Shown piece by piece: positions 17,110-25,639 of a DNA stretch of 64,000 bases. Each line of letters begins with the position of its first letter. The stretch's first letter is position 1. The DNA is taken from NCBI GenBank assembly GCA_905215045.1, contig CAJMOO010000001.1, positions 18,300 to 82,299 of the forward strand. The letters are read 5' to 3'. Source of the stretch: an uncultured bacterium. GTDB lineage: Bacteria > Bacillota_A > Clostridia > Lachnospirales > Lachnospiraceae. The notes beneath the pieces were generated by a model. The model was not told the DNA's origin. It made no database searches and saw nothing but the letters and a program-made list of their open reading frames with translations. Made by a program: the position numbers and the translations under genes.

Positions 17110-17899
17110 AAAAACGATACAGAGTATCTTCCTTGGAATTGTCTTATTGTTAATGTATCTGCCAATCTTGATCTTAGCGGTCTACAGTTTTATGGATTCT
17201 GCGATCATTGGAAAATCAGGAAGTTTTACAGGAAAGAATTATGTGTATCTGTTTCATTCCGAGGATCTTAGAGCAATGATCTTTGGAACGCTTATTTTGG
17301 CATTAGTCGTTGCGGTCATCTCAACAATCCTTGGAACACTTGGTGCGATCGGTGCTTTTTATTCTTCAAAGAAACTAAAAAGACCGATTCATCTGATGAA
17401 TCAGATTCCGGTTGTCAATGCGGATGTCGTCACTGGTTTTTCTATCTGTGTCTTATTGATCGTATTTTTTAAGATGGATAAAGCAAGTTATATTCCACTC
17501 GTGATCGGATTGGTTTCGCTTTGCAGCCCGTTTGTATATCTGTCCGTGATCCCTCGCTTAAAACAGATGGACCCTCAGTTATATGAAGCGGCATTAGACC
17601 TTGGATGTTCTCCATTTGGAGCTTTAAGAAAGGTCGTACTGCCACAATTAACTTCTGGGATTGTTTCTGGATTTATGATGTCGATCACGTTAACGTTAGA
17701 TGATTATTTTATTACAACCTATACAAAACCATCGATGTTTGATACGATCAGTACTTATGTTGTCAATGCCACAAAAGGAGCGCAGACCGATGTAAAAACA
17801 GCTCTATGGGCATTATCAACGATCATCTTTCTGGTTGTGATCTTCATTGTGATCGGCATGAATCATACAGGCAGAAAGGAGAATGATCATGAAATATAA
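17102..17899 (+). CDS. potC: Spermidine/putrescine ABC transporter permease 2
   Basis: Second membrane permease, about 265 aa and six helices. The EAA loop reads LYEAALDLGCSPFGALRKVVLP. DDYFITTYT near the C-terminal helices is a PotC hallmark. ATGs at 17096 and 17102 are both in frame; AAGGAGG (17086-17092) spaces properly only for 17102. The start lies within the end of potB, and the end overlaps potD. Confidence 0.92.
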   Translation: MNKKTIQSIFLGIVLLLMYLPILILAVYSFMDSAIIGKSGSFTGKNYVYLFHSEDLRAMIFGTLILALVVAVISTILGTLGAIGAFYSSKKLKRPIHLMNQIPVVNADVVTGFSICVLLIVFFKMDKASYIPLVIGLVSLCSPFVYLSVIPRLKQMDPQLYEAALDLGCSPFGALRKVVLPQLTSGIVSGFMMSITLTLDDYFITTYTKPSMFDTISTYVVNATKGAQTDVKTALWALSTIIFLVVIFIVIGMNHTGRKENDHEI

Positions 17900-19295
17900 A
17901 GTATTTTCTATCATTTTTTCCATTTTACTTGTGATCACACTTCCACTCGCTTTATGTTCCTGTGGTTCAAAAAACAACAGTTCAAACAGGGATGAGATTG
18001 TTTTAAGAATCGCAAACTGGGAAGAATACCTCGATGAAGGTGACTGGGACGATGAGGAAGAGATCGAATTAGAGAATGGGAAAAAGATCATTGGAAGAAA
18101 TACGATGATCAAAGATTTTGAAAACTGGTATGAAAAGACATATCACAAAAAAGTAAAAGTCGAATATTCAAGTTTTGGAACAAACGAAGATATGTATAAT
18201 CAGTTGACGATCGGTGACACTTATGATCTGATCTGCCCATCCGAATATATGATCATGAAGCTTTTAGCAGAAAATAAGGTATTAAAATATTCCGATGAAT
18301 TCTGGGATACATCAAATACCCAGAACTATTATGCCAAAGGGGTATCTCCTTACATTAAAAAATCTCTGGATCAGCTAAAGTATCAAGGACAATCCGTAGG
18401 AGATTATACCGCCGGTTATATGTGGGGAACACTTGGTTATGTCTATAATCCAAAGTATGTTTCAAGAGAAGATGCCGAGGATTGGGGATTATTATTAAAT
18501 CAGAAATATCACAAAAAAGTAACGGCTAAAGACAGTGTCAGAGACTGTTATTTTGCAGTCCGCGGTATGCAGACACAGAAACAGATTTTAACAGATCAGT
18601 TTCAAAAGCAGGCAGATTATAAAGAAAAGTTATCCTCCTTGTTAAATGACACCTCTGATCGAAGTATTCAGGATGCAGGGGAGATTCTGTCAAAGATCAA
18701 AGATAACGTATATTCTTTTGAAACGGACAGTGGAAAATCCGATCTTGTCAGCGGAAAGGTCGTTGCCAATCTTCAGTGGTCTGGAGACGGTGTTTATTCC
18801 ATGCAGCAGGTGGAAGAAGAAGGAATCAAACTTCGTTACGCCGTTCCAAAGGCGAGCACGAATCTGTGGTTTGACGGATGGTGCATGTTAAAAGACGGTA
18901 TTGGAAAAGATAAAGAAAAGCAGCAGGCAGCACAGGCATTTGTAAACTATATTTCAAGGCCGGACAATGTTGTAAGAAATATGTATTATGTCGGATATAC
19001 ATCTGTGATCGCAGGCGGCAATGACAAGACGATCTATGATTATATCAAATACATGTATGGAAGCGAAGAGAAAAAAAGTGTTGACTATGATCTGAATTAT
19101 TTCTTCAAGCAAAATGATGACAATTACAATTATGTGATGAAAACAAGCAAAGAAATGGCAGAAGGGCAGTTATATGCCCAGTATCCAACACAAGATGTTA
19201 TGAGAAGAAGTGCTGTTATGGCATATTTTGGAGATCAGACAAACAAAAAGATCAGCCGGATGTGGATTGATATGCGTTGTTTTTCTCTCAAATAA
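17889..19295 (+). CDS. potD: Spermidine/putrescine-binding lipoprotein
   Basis: Extracellular substrate-binding protein of the operon. Signal peptide with lipobox LCSC, so it would be anchored by lipid at the first cysteine after residue ~24. RIANWEEYLDEG is the PotD/PotF opening, and GYMWGTLGYVYNP and DGWCMLKD line the binding cleft. AAAGGAG serves the ATG at 17889; the ATG at 17883 is too close to it. At 468 aa it is longer than E. coli PotD (348), mainly through an N-terminal acidic insert (DWDDEEEIELENGKK) and inserts in the second lobe. Confidence 0.92.
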   Translation: MKYKVFSIIFSILLVITLPLALCSCGSKNNSSNRDEIVLRIANWEEYLDEGDWDDEEEIELENGKKIIGRNTMIKDFENWYEKTYHKKVKVEYSSFGTNEDMYNQLTIGDTYDLICPSEYMIMKLLAENKVLKYSDEFWDTSNTQNYYAKGVSPYIKKSLDQLKYQGQSVGDYTAGYMWGTLGYVYNPKYVSREDAEDWGLLLNQKYHKKVTAKDSVRDCYFAVRGMQTQKQILTDQFQKQADYKEKLSSLLNDTSDRSIQDAGEILSKIKDNVYSFETDSGKSDLVSGKVVANLQWSGDGVYSMQQVEEEGIKLRYAVPKASTNLWFDGWCMLKDGIGKDKEKQQAAQAFVNYISRPDNVVRNMYYVGYTSVIAGGNDKTIYDYIKYMYGSEEKKSVDYDLNYFFKQNDDNYNYVMKTSKEMAEGQLYAQYPTQDVMRRSAVMAYFGDQTNKKISRMWIDMRCFSLK

Positions 19296-19306
19296 AGAGT
19301 GTATTT

Positions 19307-19349
19307 AAAGAAAGGAATCGTTAGAAATGGCGTATTTCTTTCTTTTTTT
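19307..19349 (+). terminator. Terminator after potD
   Basis: AAAGAAAGGAATCG pairs imperfectly with CGTATTTCTTTCTTT, followed by a T-run. Confidence 0.7.
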
Positions 19350-19402
19350 GTCTATAAATGAATTTTATTCAACTATACCATGAAAACTATTCAAAGTTTC
19401 AA

Positions 19403-19430
19403 TTTACAAAGTCGAATTTTGTAATATAAT
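19403..19430 (+). promoter_or_regulatory. por operon promoter with palindromic spacer
   Basis: TTTACA (19403-19408), 16-bp spacer, TATAAT (19425-19430). The spacer carries a perfect inverted repeat TTACAAA (19404-19410) and TTTGTAA (19418-19424), a likely repressor or activator site. Confidence 0.68.
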
Positions 19431-19515
19431 AGTTAATGTTACTGAAAAAAATATAATTTAAAGATGAAAACAATTCATCCAAGAAAATTTATCAAAATAA
19501 AGGGAGAGAAACACC

Positions 19516-20097
19516 ATGAACAATGGACTTGAAATCAGATGGCATGGCCGTGGTGGTCAGGGTGCCAAGACCGCAGCATTGCTTCTTGCGGATGTAGCAT
19601 TTAAAACCGGAAAATATGTACAGGGATTCCCAGAATATGGGCCAGAGCGTATGGGAGCACCAATTACTGCATATAACCGAATCAGTGATGAAGTGATCCG
19701 TGTACATTCAAACATCTACACACCAGGATTAGTCGTTGTTGTTGATGAGACATTACTTCATTCTGTGGATGTCACAGCAGGATTAAAAGAAGATGGAGCG
19801 ATCATTGTAAATACACCAAAATCAGCCGATGAGATCAAACCAATGTTAAATGGTTATAAAGGAAAAGTTTATACAGTCGATGCAAGAAAGATCTCTGTAC
19901 AGGCTTTAGGAAAATATTTCCCAAACTCCCCAATGCTTGCAGCAGCGGTTGCAGTCAGCGGTGTTATGGAAAAAGATGCCTTTATTTCTGAGATGCGTGC
20001 CTCTTATCAGCATAAATTTGCTAAGAAACCAGAAGTTATCGATGGAAATATGCAGGCACTTGAGTTAACTTATGAAGAATTAAAAGATGTATTATAA
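19516..20097 (+). CDS. porG: 2-oxoacid:ferredoxin oxidoreductase, gamma subunit
   Basis: Gamma subunit of a four-part pyruvate (or related 2-oxoacid):ferredoxin oxidoreductase. GRGGQGAKTAALLLADVAF is the family start, and QGFPEYGPERMGAPITAYNR follows. The complex oxidises 2-oxoacids with CoA to acyl-CoA, CO2 and reduced ferredoxin. The gene order gamma-delta-alpha-beta matches the ancestral split form (Thermotoga type) rather than the single-chain clostridial enzyme. It is first of an operon with the promoter at 19403-19430. Confidence 0.92.
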   Translation: MNNGLEIRWHGRGGQGAKTAALLLADVAFKTGKYVQGFPEYGPERMGAPITAYNRISDEVIRVHSNIYTPGLVVVVDETLLHSVDVTAGLKEDGAIIVNTPKSADEIKPMLNGYKGKVYTVDARKISVQALGKYFPNSPMLAAAVAVSGVMEKDAFISEMRASYQHKFAKKPEVIDGNMQALELTYEELKDVL

Positions 20098-20113
20098 AAC
20101 GGAGAGAAAATAG

Positions 20114-20416
20114 ATGAGAACAGATATCAGTAAAATCAATGAGCAGACACCTCATCAGGAACTGACAGAAGGGCTGATGTTATTTGCTGCTGGAACTTCA
20201 AGAGAATTTAACACAGGGGAATGGAGAACAAGAACACCGATCTTAGACCATGATCTTTGCAGACAGTGCATGGTCTGTTCTATGGTCTGTCCAGACTCCA
20301 GTATTCCGCTAAAAGACGGAGAACGCGTAGAATTTGATTATGACCACTGTAAGGGATGCGGTATTTGTGCAAAAGCCTGTCCATTTGATGCAATCACAAT
20401 GAAGGAGGGAAGATAA
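20114..20416 (+). CDS. porD: 2-oxoacid:ferredoxin oxidoreductase, delta (ferredoxin) subunit
   Basis: 100-aa 2[4Fe-4S] subunit that carries electrons out of the complex. Two cluster motifs are complete: CRQCMVCSMVCPDSSIP and CKGCGICAKACPFDAI. An N-terminal extension (about 1-45) docks it onto the complex. It sits 16 bp behind porG and 1 bp before porA. Confidence 0.93.
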   Translation: MRTDISKINEQTPHQELTEGLMLFAAGTSREFNTGEWRTRTPILDHDLCRQCMVCSMVCPDSSIPLKDGERVEFDYDHCKGCGICAKACPFDAITMKEGR

Positions 20417-20417
20417 G

Positions 20418-21596
20418 ATGGCTAGAAAAGATCGTATGTCAGGAAACGAGGCGGTATCCTATGCAATCCGCCAGATCAATCCGGATGTTATGCCGGCATT
20501 CCCAATCACTCCATCCACAGAGATTCCTCAGATGGTATCTACCTATATTGCAAATGGAGAGATCGACACTGAATTTATCCCAGTAGAAAGTGAACATTCT
20601 GCTATGAGTGCAGCCATTGGATCTGAAGCTGCCGGAGCAAGAACATTAACTGCAACATCTTCTGCAGGACTTGCGCTCATGTGGGAAGAATTATTACTTG
20701 CAGCATCTAACCGCATGCCAATCGCATTAGCACTGGTAAACCGTACTTTATCCGGACCGATCAATATCAACTGTGACCACTCCGATGGAATGGGAGCAAG
20801 AGATACTGGATGGATCCAACTTTATGCAGAAAATAATCAGGAAGCTTATGATAACTTTATTCAGGCATATCCAATCGCAGAAAGTGCAGGCGTTCATTTA
20901 CCGATCATGATCTGCCAGGATGGATTTATCACAAGCCATGCAGTAGAAAATATTGAATTATTAGAAGATGAAGAAGTCAAAAACTTCGTTGGGGAATATG
21001 AACCAGAAGAATTCTTATTAAATCCTGGAAAACCAATCGCAGTGGGACCTTATTCTGTGACAAGTTATGCGATGGAAGCAAAGAAAAATCAGGAGATCGC
21101 ATTAGAAAATGCAAAAGAAGCAGTTTTAAAAGTAGCGAAAGAATTTAAAAAGCTTTCTGGAAGAAGCTACGGATTATTTGAAGAGTATAAGACAAAAGAT
21201 GCCGATTACATCATGTTATTGATCGGATCTGCTGCCGGAACTGCAAAACAGGCCGTCGATGACCTTCGAGCAAAAGGGAAAAAAGTCGGTGTCATCAAAC
21301 TTCGCTTATTCCGCCCATTCCCAGCCGATGAATTAGCAAAAGCATTAAAGAATGCCAAAGCCGTAGCGATCATGGATCGTACAGAAAGTTACAATGGAAA
21401 CGGTGGACCTCTTGGAAGCGAAGTAACAGCCGGATTATTCAGAAATAAAGTCATGATCGACACAGTCAACTATATTTATGGACTTGCCGGAAGAGACTTT
21501 ACCGTGCAGGAAGTGTACGATATCTTTGCTGACTTAGAAGATCATATCGAAAATGGAACAAAACTTGAACAGTTTAAATACATCGGATTGCGTTAA
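20418..21596 (+). CDS. porA: 2-oxoacid:ferredoxin oxidoreductase, alpha subunit
   Basis: Alpha subunit (392 aa), with the pyrimidine-binding half of the thiamine diphosphate site. FPITPSTEIPQMV, FIPVESEHSAMSAAIGSEAAGAR and TATSSAGLALMWEEL are typical. The later Rossmann-like domain (GVIKLRLFRPFPADEL, AIMDRTESYNGNGGPLGSEV) is also standard. The sequence favours pyruvate but does not exclude branched 2-oxoacids such as 2-ketoisovalerate. Confidence 0.92.
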   Translation: MARKDRMSGNEAVSYAIRQINPDVMPAFPITPSTEIPQMVSTYIANGEIDTEFIPVESEHSAMSAAIGSEAAGARTLTATSSAGLALMWEELLLAASNRMPIALALVNRTLSGPININCDHSDGMGARDTGWIQLYAENNQEAYDNFIQAYPIAESAGVHLPIMICQDGFITSHAVENIELLEDEEVKNFVGEYEPEEFLLNPGKPIAVGPYSVTSYAMEAKKNQEIALENAKEAVLKVAKEFKKLSGRSYGLFEEYKTKDADYIMLLIGSAAGTAKQAVDDLRAKGKKVGVIKLRLFRPFPADELAKALKNAKAVAIMDRTESYNGNGGPLGSEVTAGLFRNKVMIDTVNYIYGLAGRDFTVQEVYDIFADLEDHIENGTKLEQFKYIGLR

Positions 21597-21609
21597 TAGG
21601 AGGAACACT

Positions 21610-22551
21610 GTGAGTAGTTATAATGTAAAAGAAATGATGAATAAAAAAGAGCGCTTAGCTCCAGGACACCGTATGTGTGCCGGATGCGGTGCCACGATCG
21701 GAGTGCGTGCGGTGCTTCGTGCCTTACATGAAGAAGATCATGCCGTGATCGCAAATGCGACAGGATGTCTTGAGGTATCTTCTTTCATGTACCCATATTC
21801 TGCATGGGAAGACAGCTATATCCATAATGCATTTGAAAATGCAGGAGCAACCTTAAGTGGAGTTGAAACAGCTTATAAAGCATTAAAGAAACGTGGAAAA
21901 CTTCCAAAAGATGAAAACTATAAATTTATCGCATTTGGCGGCGATGGTGGAACTTATGATATCGGATTCCAGTCTTTATCCGGCGCCATGGAACGTGGAC
22001 ATGATATGACTTATGTATGTTACGATAATGGTGCGTACATGAATACAGGAATCCAGAGATCATCCGCAACACCAATGTTTGCAGATACAACAACGACACC
22101 AGCAGGAAAAGAATCCGTTGGTAAGATGCAGAACCGTAAAGACCTTGCAAGTATTATCGCAGATCACGATGTGGCATATGTTGGACAGAGTACATTTACA
22201 CTGAATTTTAATGATCTTCATAAGAAGGCGGAAAAAGCCATTTATACAGAAGGAGCAAGCTTCTTAAATATCATGACACCATGTCCAAGAGGATGGAGAT
22301 ACAACACAGAAGATATCATGGAAATCTGCCGCCTTGCAGTCGAGACATGCTACTGGCCAATGTTCGAAGTAGATCATGGAAAATGGAATTTAACTTACGA
22401 ACCAAAGAAAAAACTTCCAATCGAAGATTTCTTAAGAGCACAGGGAAGATTCAAACATTTATTTAAGCCTGGAAATGAACATTTAATCGAAGAATTCCAA
22501 AAAGAAGTTGACAGAAGATGGGAAGATTTGTTATATAAATGTAATAGATAA
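21610..22551 (+). CDS. porB: 2-oxoacid:ferredoxin oxidoreductase, beta subunit
   Basis: Beta subunit, binding thiamine diphosphate and its Mg2+ and a 4Fe-4S cluster. The cysteine pair MCAGCGATIGVRA is at the start, and GGDGGTYDIGFQSLSGAMERG with CYDNGAYMNTG is the thiamine-binding GDG..N motif. GTG at 21610 is chosen because AGGAGG (21598-21603) lies 6 bases before it and family homology begins there; the frame is open further up into porA. About 313 aa, as usual. Confidence 0.92.
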   Translation: MSSYNVKEMMNKKERLAPGHRMCAGCGATIGVRAVLRALHEEDHAVIANATGCLEVSSFMYPYSAWEDSYIHNAFENAGATLSGVETAYKALKKRGKLPKDENYKFIAFGGDGGTYDIGFQSLSGAMERGHDMTYVCYDNGAYMNTGIQRSSATPMFADTTTTPAGKESVGKMQNRKDLASIIADHDVAYVGQSTFTLNFNDLHKKAEKAIYTEGASFLNIMTPCPRGWRYNTEDIMEICRLAVETCYWPMFEVDHGKWNLTYEPKKKLPIEDFLRAQGRFKHLFKPGNEHLIEEFQKEVDRRWEDLLYKCNR

Positions 22552-22578
22552 AATAATTAAAGTAAGGAAGTTTTATTT

Positions 22579-23466
22579 ATGACATTGCTAACCTACCAGG
22601 TATTTAAAACAATCGCAGACGTTGGAAGTTTCCATAAAGCGGCAGACATTCTAGGATTGACACCATCTGCGATCAGCCACGCCATCTCATCGATGGAAAA
22701 TGAATTAGGATTTTCAGTACTGACAAGAAGTAAGGCGGGAGTCAGTCTGACAAACTATGGGGAACAATTGTTACCATATGTGAATGCCGTATTAAACTGC
22801 GATGAGAGCTTAAAACAGGAAATCGCAGAGCTGAACGGATTAAAGCAGGGAAAAGTAAAGATCGGAGTATTCTCCAGTGTATGTACCAGCTGGCTTCCAG
22901 AGATCTTACATTCTTTTAAGAAGAAATATACAGAGATTGAGATTGAAGTATTTCAGGGAACTTACGATGATGTTGCCTACTGGATCAAGAATGGAGTCGT
23001 TGATCTTGGATTTTTATCTGTATCCAGTGCAAAGGATATTCCAATCGAACCATTATATCGTGACGAATTACTTTGCGTTCTGCCAAGTGGTGTAAAAGAA
23101 GATAAAAGCACGAATTATATCGACATTGAAGAGATGAAACATCATCAGTTCGTAACACAGCGAGACAGTACCGATGCAGATATCCAGAATTTCTTAAAAG
23201 AGAACTCGCTTCAGGTACAGTCAAATTATCACGTCGTTGACGACTTATCAACAATCGCACTGGTTGAGAAAGGATTTGGAATTTGTCTGATGCCAAAACT
23301 TGTCATGACAGATATTCCATACAAAGTGGATAGTTATCCAACCAATCCATCTGCCAGCAGGATCATTGGGCTAGCAGCAATGAATCCGAATTTTATGGCA
23401 CCAGCCGTAAGGACAATGTACAATCATATTGTTGATAAATATCAGGAAGACGAATTTAAAAAATAA
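22579..23466 (+). CDS. LysR-family transcriptional regulator (por-linked)
   Basis: 295-aa regulator: helix-turn-helix at residues 15-40 (GSFHKAADILGLTPSAIS followed by HAISSMENELG), then the two-lobed effector domain. It follows porB by 27 bp in the same direction and ends at a good terminator, so it is probably co-transcribed with the por genes. It is a candidate for binding the palindrome in the por promoter (19404-19424) or the CTATTG-CAATAG palindrome (23793-23804) before the SDR gene. The effector is unknown. Confidence 0.88.
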   Translation: MTLLTYQVFKTIADVGSFHKAADILGLTPSAISHAISSMENELGFSVLTRSKAGVSLTNYGEQLLPYVNAVLNCDESLKQEIAELNGLKQGKVKIGVFSSVCTSWLPEILHSFKKKYTEIEIEVFQGTYDDVAYWIKNGVVDLGFLSVSSAKDIPIEPLYRDELLCVLPSGVKEDKSTNYIDIEEMKHHQFVTQRDSTDADIQNFLKENSLQVQSNYHVVDDLSTIALVEKGFGICLMPKLVMTDIPYKVDSYPTNPSASRIIGLAAMNPNFMAPAVRTMYNHIVDKYQEDEFKK

Positions 23467-23478
23467 TATCAAAGAAGA

Positions 23479-23523
23479 AACAGAGCAAGTCCTCTAATAT
23501 AAACGGATTTGTTCTGTTTTTTT
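23479..23523 (+). terminator. Terminator after the LysR gene
   Basis: AACAGAGCAAGTCC (23479-23492) pairs with GGATTTGTTCTGTT (23505-23518) with two mismatches, followed by a T-run. Confidence 0.78.
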
Positions 23524-23643
23524 AATTTATAGGAAAGTCCTATAAATTAAAATAGCCCTCCGGGCAGGATCGCACTGCGGCGGAAGGGAAATTTGTCGCT
23601 GAAGCGACCCGCCGCAGGCGGAGAATCCTGCTTTGCAGGATTC
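23521..23643. repeat. GC-rich compound palindromic intergenic element
   Basis: Four adjacent hairpins in 123 bp: TTTAATTTATAGGA/TCCTATAAATTAAA (23521-23551, 14-bp perfect stem, 3-base loop), GCCC/GGGC (23555-23565), CTGCGGCGG/CCGCCGCAG (23575-23583 with 23609-23617) enclosing GTCGC/GCGAC, and GAATCCTGC/GCAGGATTC (23623-23643). The core is far richer in GC than the flanks. It looks like a dispersed repeat or structured RNA, not a gene. The gap to 23825 otherwise holds only the CTATTG-CAATAG palindrome (23793-23804). Confidence 0.7.
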
Positions 23644-23792
23644 TTTCTTATTTATAGATAATTTGCAGAGGAATTTTATATAATTTTTCTATTATACGAA
23701 GCAAATGGTATAGGTATAAACAATAACCAGTGATAAAAAACATTGATTATCCGAAGTGAAAACTAGATGGTAATATTACAATTATAGAAAAC

Positions 23793-23804
23793 CTATTGCA
23801 ATAG
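23793..23804. promoter_or_regulatory. 12-bp perfect palindrome before the SDR gene
   Basis: CTATTGCAATAG, 22 bp before the start at 23826, close to the ribosome site AAAAGGAG. A possible regulator site; no clear -35/-10 pair fits around it. Confidence 0.4.
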
Positions 23805-23825
23805 TAGGAAAAGGAGCGAGCCAAT

Positions 23826-24608
23826 ATGAAATTAGAGGAATTCAAAGGAAAAAGTGTGGTTGTAACTGGCGCTGGTGCCGGAATGGGAAAAGCGATCACA
23901 CAGGGATTTTTGGAAAATGGGGCAACAGTCATCGGTGTTGATATTAAAGAAGAAGCTTTATCTGCTTTCAAGGAAGAATTAAAGAAAAGTGATGTCGAAA
24001 CAGCCGAAAGATTTATTCCATTGACTGGAGATATTTCCAAAGAGGCAACAAACGAAGCAATGATACAAAAAGCTTTGGATGTAACAGGAAAGATCGACAT
24101 CTTAGTAAATAATGCAGGAGTTGCAGGACACAGTGAACCTGTCACAGAGACAACCAATGAAGACTGGGACAGAATCTTAAGAGTCAATCTGGATGGACCA
24201 ATGTATGCGATCCGTGCCGCAGTCAGACAGATGCTTAGACAGGAAAACGGTGGAAGTATTGTAACGATCGCTTCCGTAGCCGGAATCAAAGGATGTCGTT
24301 CCTGTGCGGCTTACAGTGCAGCAAAACATGGATTGGTAGGACTTTGCGAACATACCGCTTATACTTATATGCATCAGGGAATCCGAAGCAATATCGTATG
24401 TCCGGGTGCGATCAGAACCGGAATGACAAGCAATCCAGAACTTGAGAATTCATTTGGAAGAGAACGTATCATGTCTGGAATGGATTCACAGTTTGTCTTC
24501 GGAGAAACAACAGATATCAAGGAAGCCGTCTTATTTTTAGCAGGAGAACGGGCAAAATTCATCAATGGGGCAACACTTGTTGTCGATGGCGGAATTTCAT
24601 GTAATTAA
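23826..24608 (+). CDS. Short-chain dehydrogenase/reductase
   Basis: Classical SDR of 260 aa: NAD(P) loop TGAGAGMGKA, the NNAGVAG motif, catalytic Ser region IASVAGIKGCRS and YSAAK with catalytic Tyr and Lys. VCPGAIRTGM and LVVDGGISCN end the fold as usual. It oxidises or reduces an alcohol/ketone in the cytoplasm; the substrate is unknown. It heads a run with the cysteine-synthase-like and LanC-like genes, spaced 31 and 16 bp, so the three probably work in one pathway. Confidence 0.88.
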   Translation: MKLEEFKGKSVVVTGAGAGMGKAITQGFLENGATVIGVDIKEEALSAFKEELKKSDVETAERFIPLTGDISKEATNEAMIQKALDVTGKIDILVNNAGVAGHSEPVTETTNEDWDRILRVNLDGPMYAIRAAVRQMLRQENGGSIVTIASVAGIKGCRSCAAYSAAKHGLVGLCEHTAYTYMHQGIRSNIVCPGAIRTGMTSNPELENSFGRERIMSGMDSQFVFGETTDIKEAVLFLAGERAKFINGATLVVDGGISCN

Positions 24609-24639
24609 AGATTAAGATAACCATACGGAGGATAAAAAC

Positions 24640-25623
24640 ATGGCAAATATACATAAATCGATCACAGAGATCGTGGGACACACACCACTTGTAGAACTTA
24701 CAAATTACAACAGAAATAATCATTTAAAAGCGACACTGATCGGAAAACTGGAATATTTAAATCCAACAGGAAGTGTCAAAGACAGAGCTGCTTTAAATAT
24801 GATCGAGAAGGCAGAAGCCGAAGGAAAATTAAAACCAGGTGGAACAATTGTTGAAAGTACCAGTGGAAATACAGGAATTTCTCTGGCCGCATTTGCAGCA
24901 GCAAAAGGATACCATTTACATATCTTTATGGAACCTGGTTGTACTCCAGAACGTGTACAGATCTTAAAAGCATATGGGGTAACTGTTCAGTACTATCAGG
25001 ATATTCCTGGATTTAACGAGATCATTGCAAATTATGGATTTGATAAAGAACGTATCATTGCAGCCATGAAGAAATTCTGTGATGATAACGGATACTACTA
25101 TACAAGCCAGCTTACAAATGATGCAAACTGGCAGGCACATATCAAATCTACGGGACCAGAGATCGTAGAAGATACAGACGGAGATATCGATTATGCGGTC
25201 ATGCTTGCAGGAACAGCCGGTACATTAACAGGTGTTGGTAAGTATCTTCAGGAACATATTGAAGGAATTAAGATCGTCGGAGTACAGCCAACCCTTGATT
25301 CTATGTACAAACCGGGAGAAGACCGAGATACGATCGATGGGGTTGTTCATTTCGACAATGATGGTGTATGTAATCATCCTTTTGTTTTAAAGACAGATTT
25401 CCATTATGATGAAGTCATCGATGTCGATGGAAGTGAAACATATGAAACAGCAAGAGAATTAGCAACAAGTGATGGAATCTTCTTAGGAGCCAGTGCCGCA
25501 GCCGCTGTCCTTGCAGCAAAGGAGATTGCACTAAGAGAAGAAAATGAAGGAAAGAAGATCGTCGTGATCTTACCAGATGACGGTATGAAATATCTTTCTA
25601 CAAGAATGTATCGATTTGATTAG
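24640..25623 (+). CDS. Cysteine synthase-like PLP enzyme
   Basis: Fold-type II PLP enzyme of 327 aa. The lysine that holds PLP is in NPTGSVKDRAALNMI, and STSGNTGISLAAFAAAKG is the substrate loop. GTAGTLTGVGKYL binds the phosphate of PLP. In standard O-acetylserine sulfhydrylases the loop after the third strand reads close to MSLERR, but here it is CTPERVQ. Some change of substrate is therefore possible, for instance another beta-replacement or elimination on a serine-type amino acid. It lies between an SDR and a LanC-like protein. Confidence 0.85.
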   Translation: MANIHKSITEIVGHTPLVELTNYNRNNHLKATLIGKLEYLNPTGSVKDRAALNMIEKAEAEGKLKPGGTIVESTSGNTGISLAAFAAAKGYHLHIFMEPGCTPERVQILKAYGVTVQYYQDIPGFNEIIANYGFDKERIIAAMKKFCDDNGYYYTSQLTNDANWQAHIKSTGPEIVEDTDGDIDYAVMLAGTAGTLTGVGKYLQEHIEGIKIVGVQPTLDSMYKPGEDRDTIDGVVHFDNDGVCNHPFVLKTDFHYDEVIDVDGSETYETARELATSDGIFLGASAAAAVLAAKEIALREENEGKKIVVILPDDGMKYLSTRMYRFD

Positions 25624-25639
25624 TCAGGAATAATGTGAT

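Noticed and set aside
23555..23643. CRISPR or tRNA in the GC-rich intergenic element
   Set aside because: Hairpins differ from one another, no direct repeats occur, and no tRNA T-loop or acceptor pairing is present.
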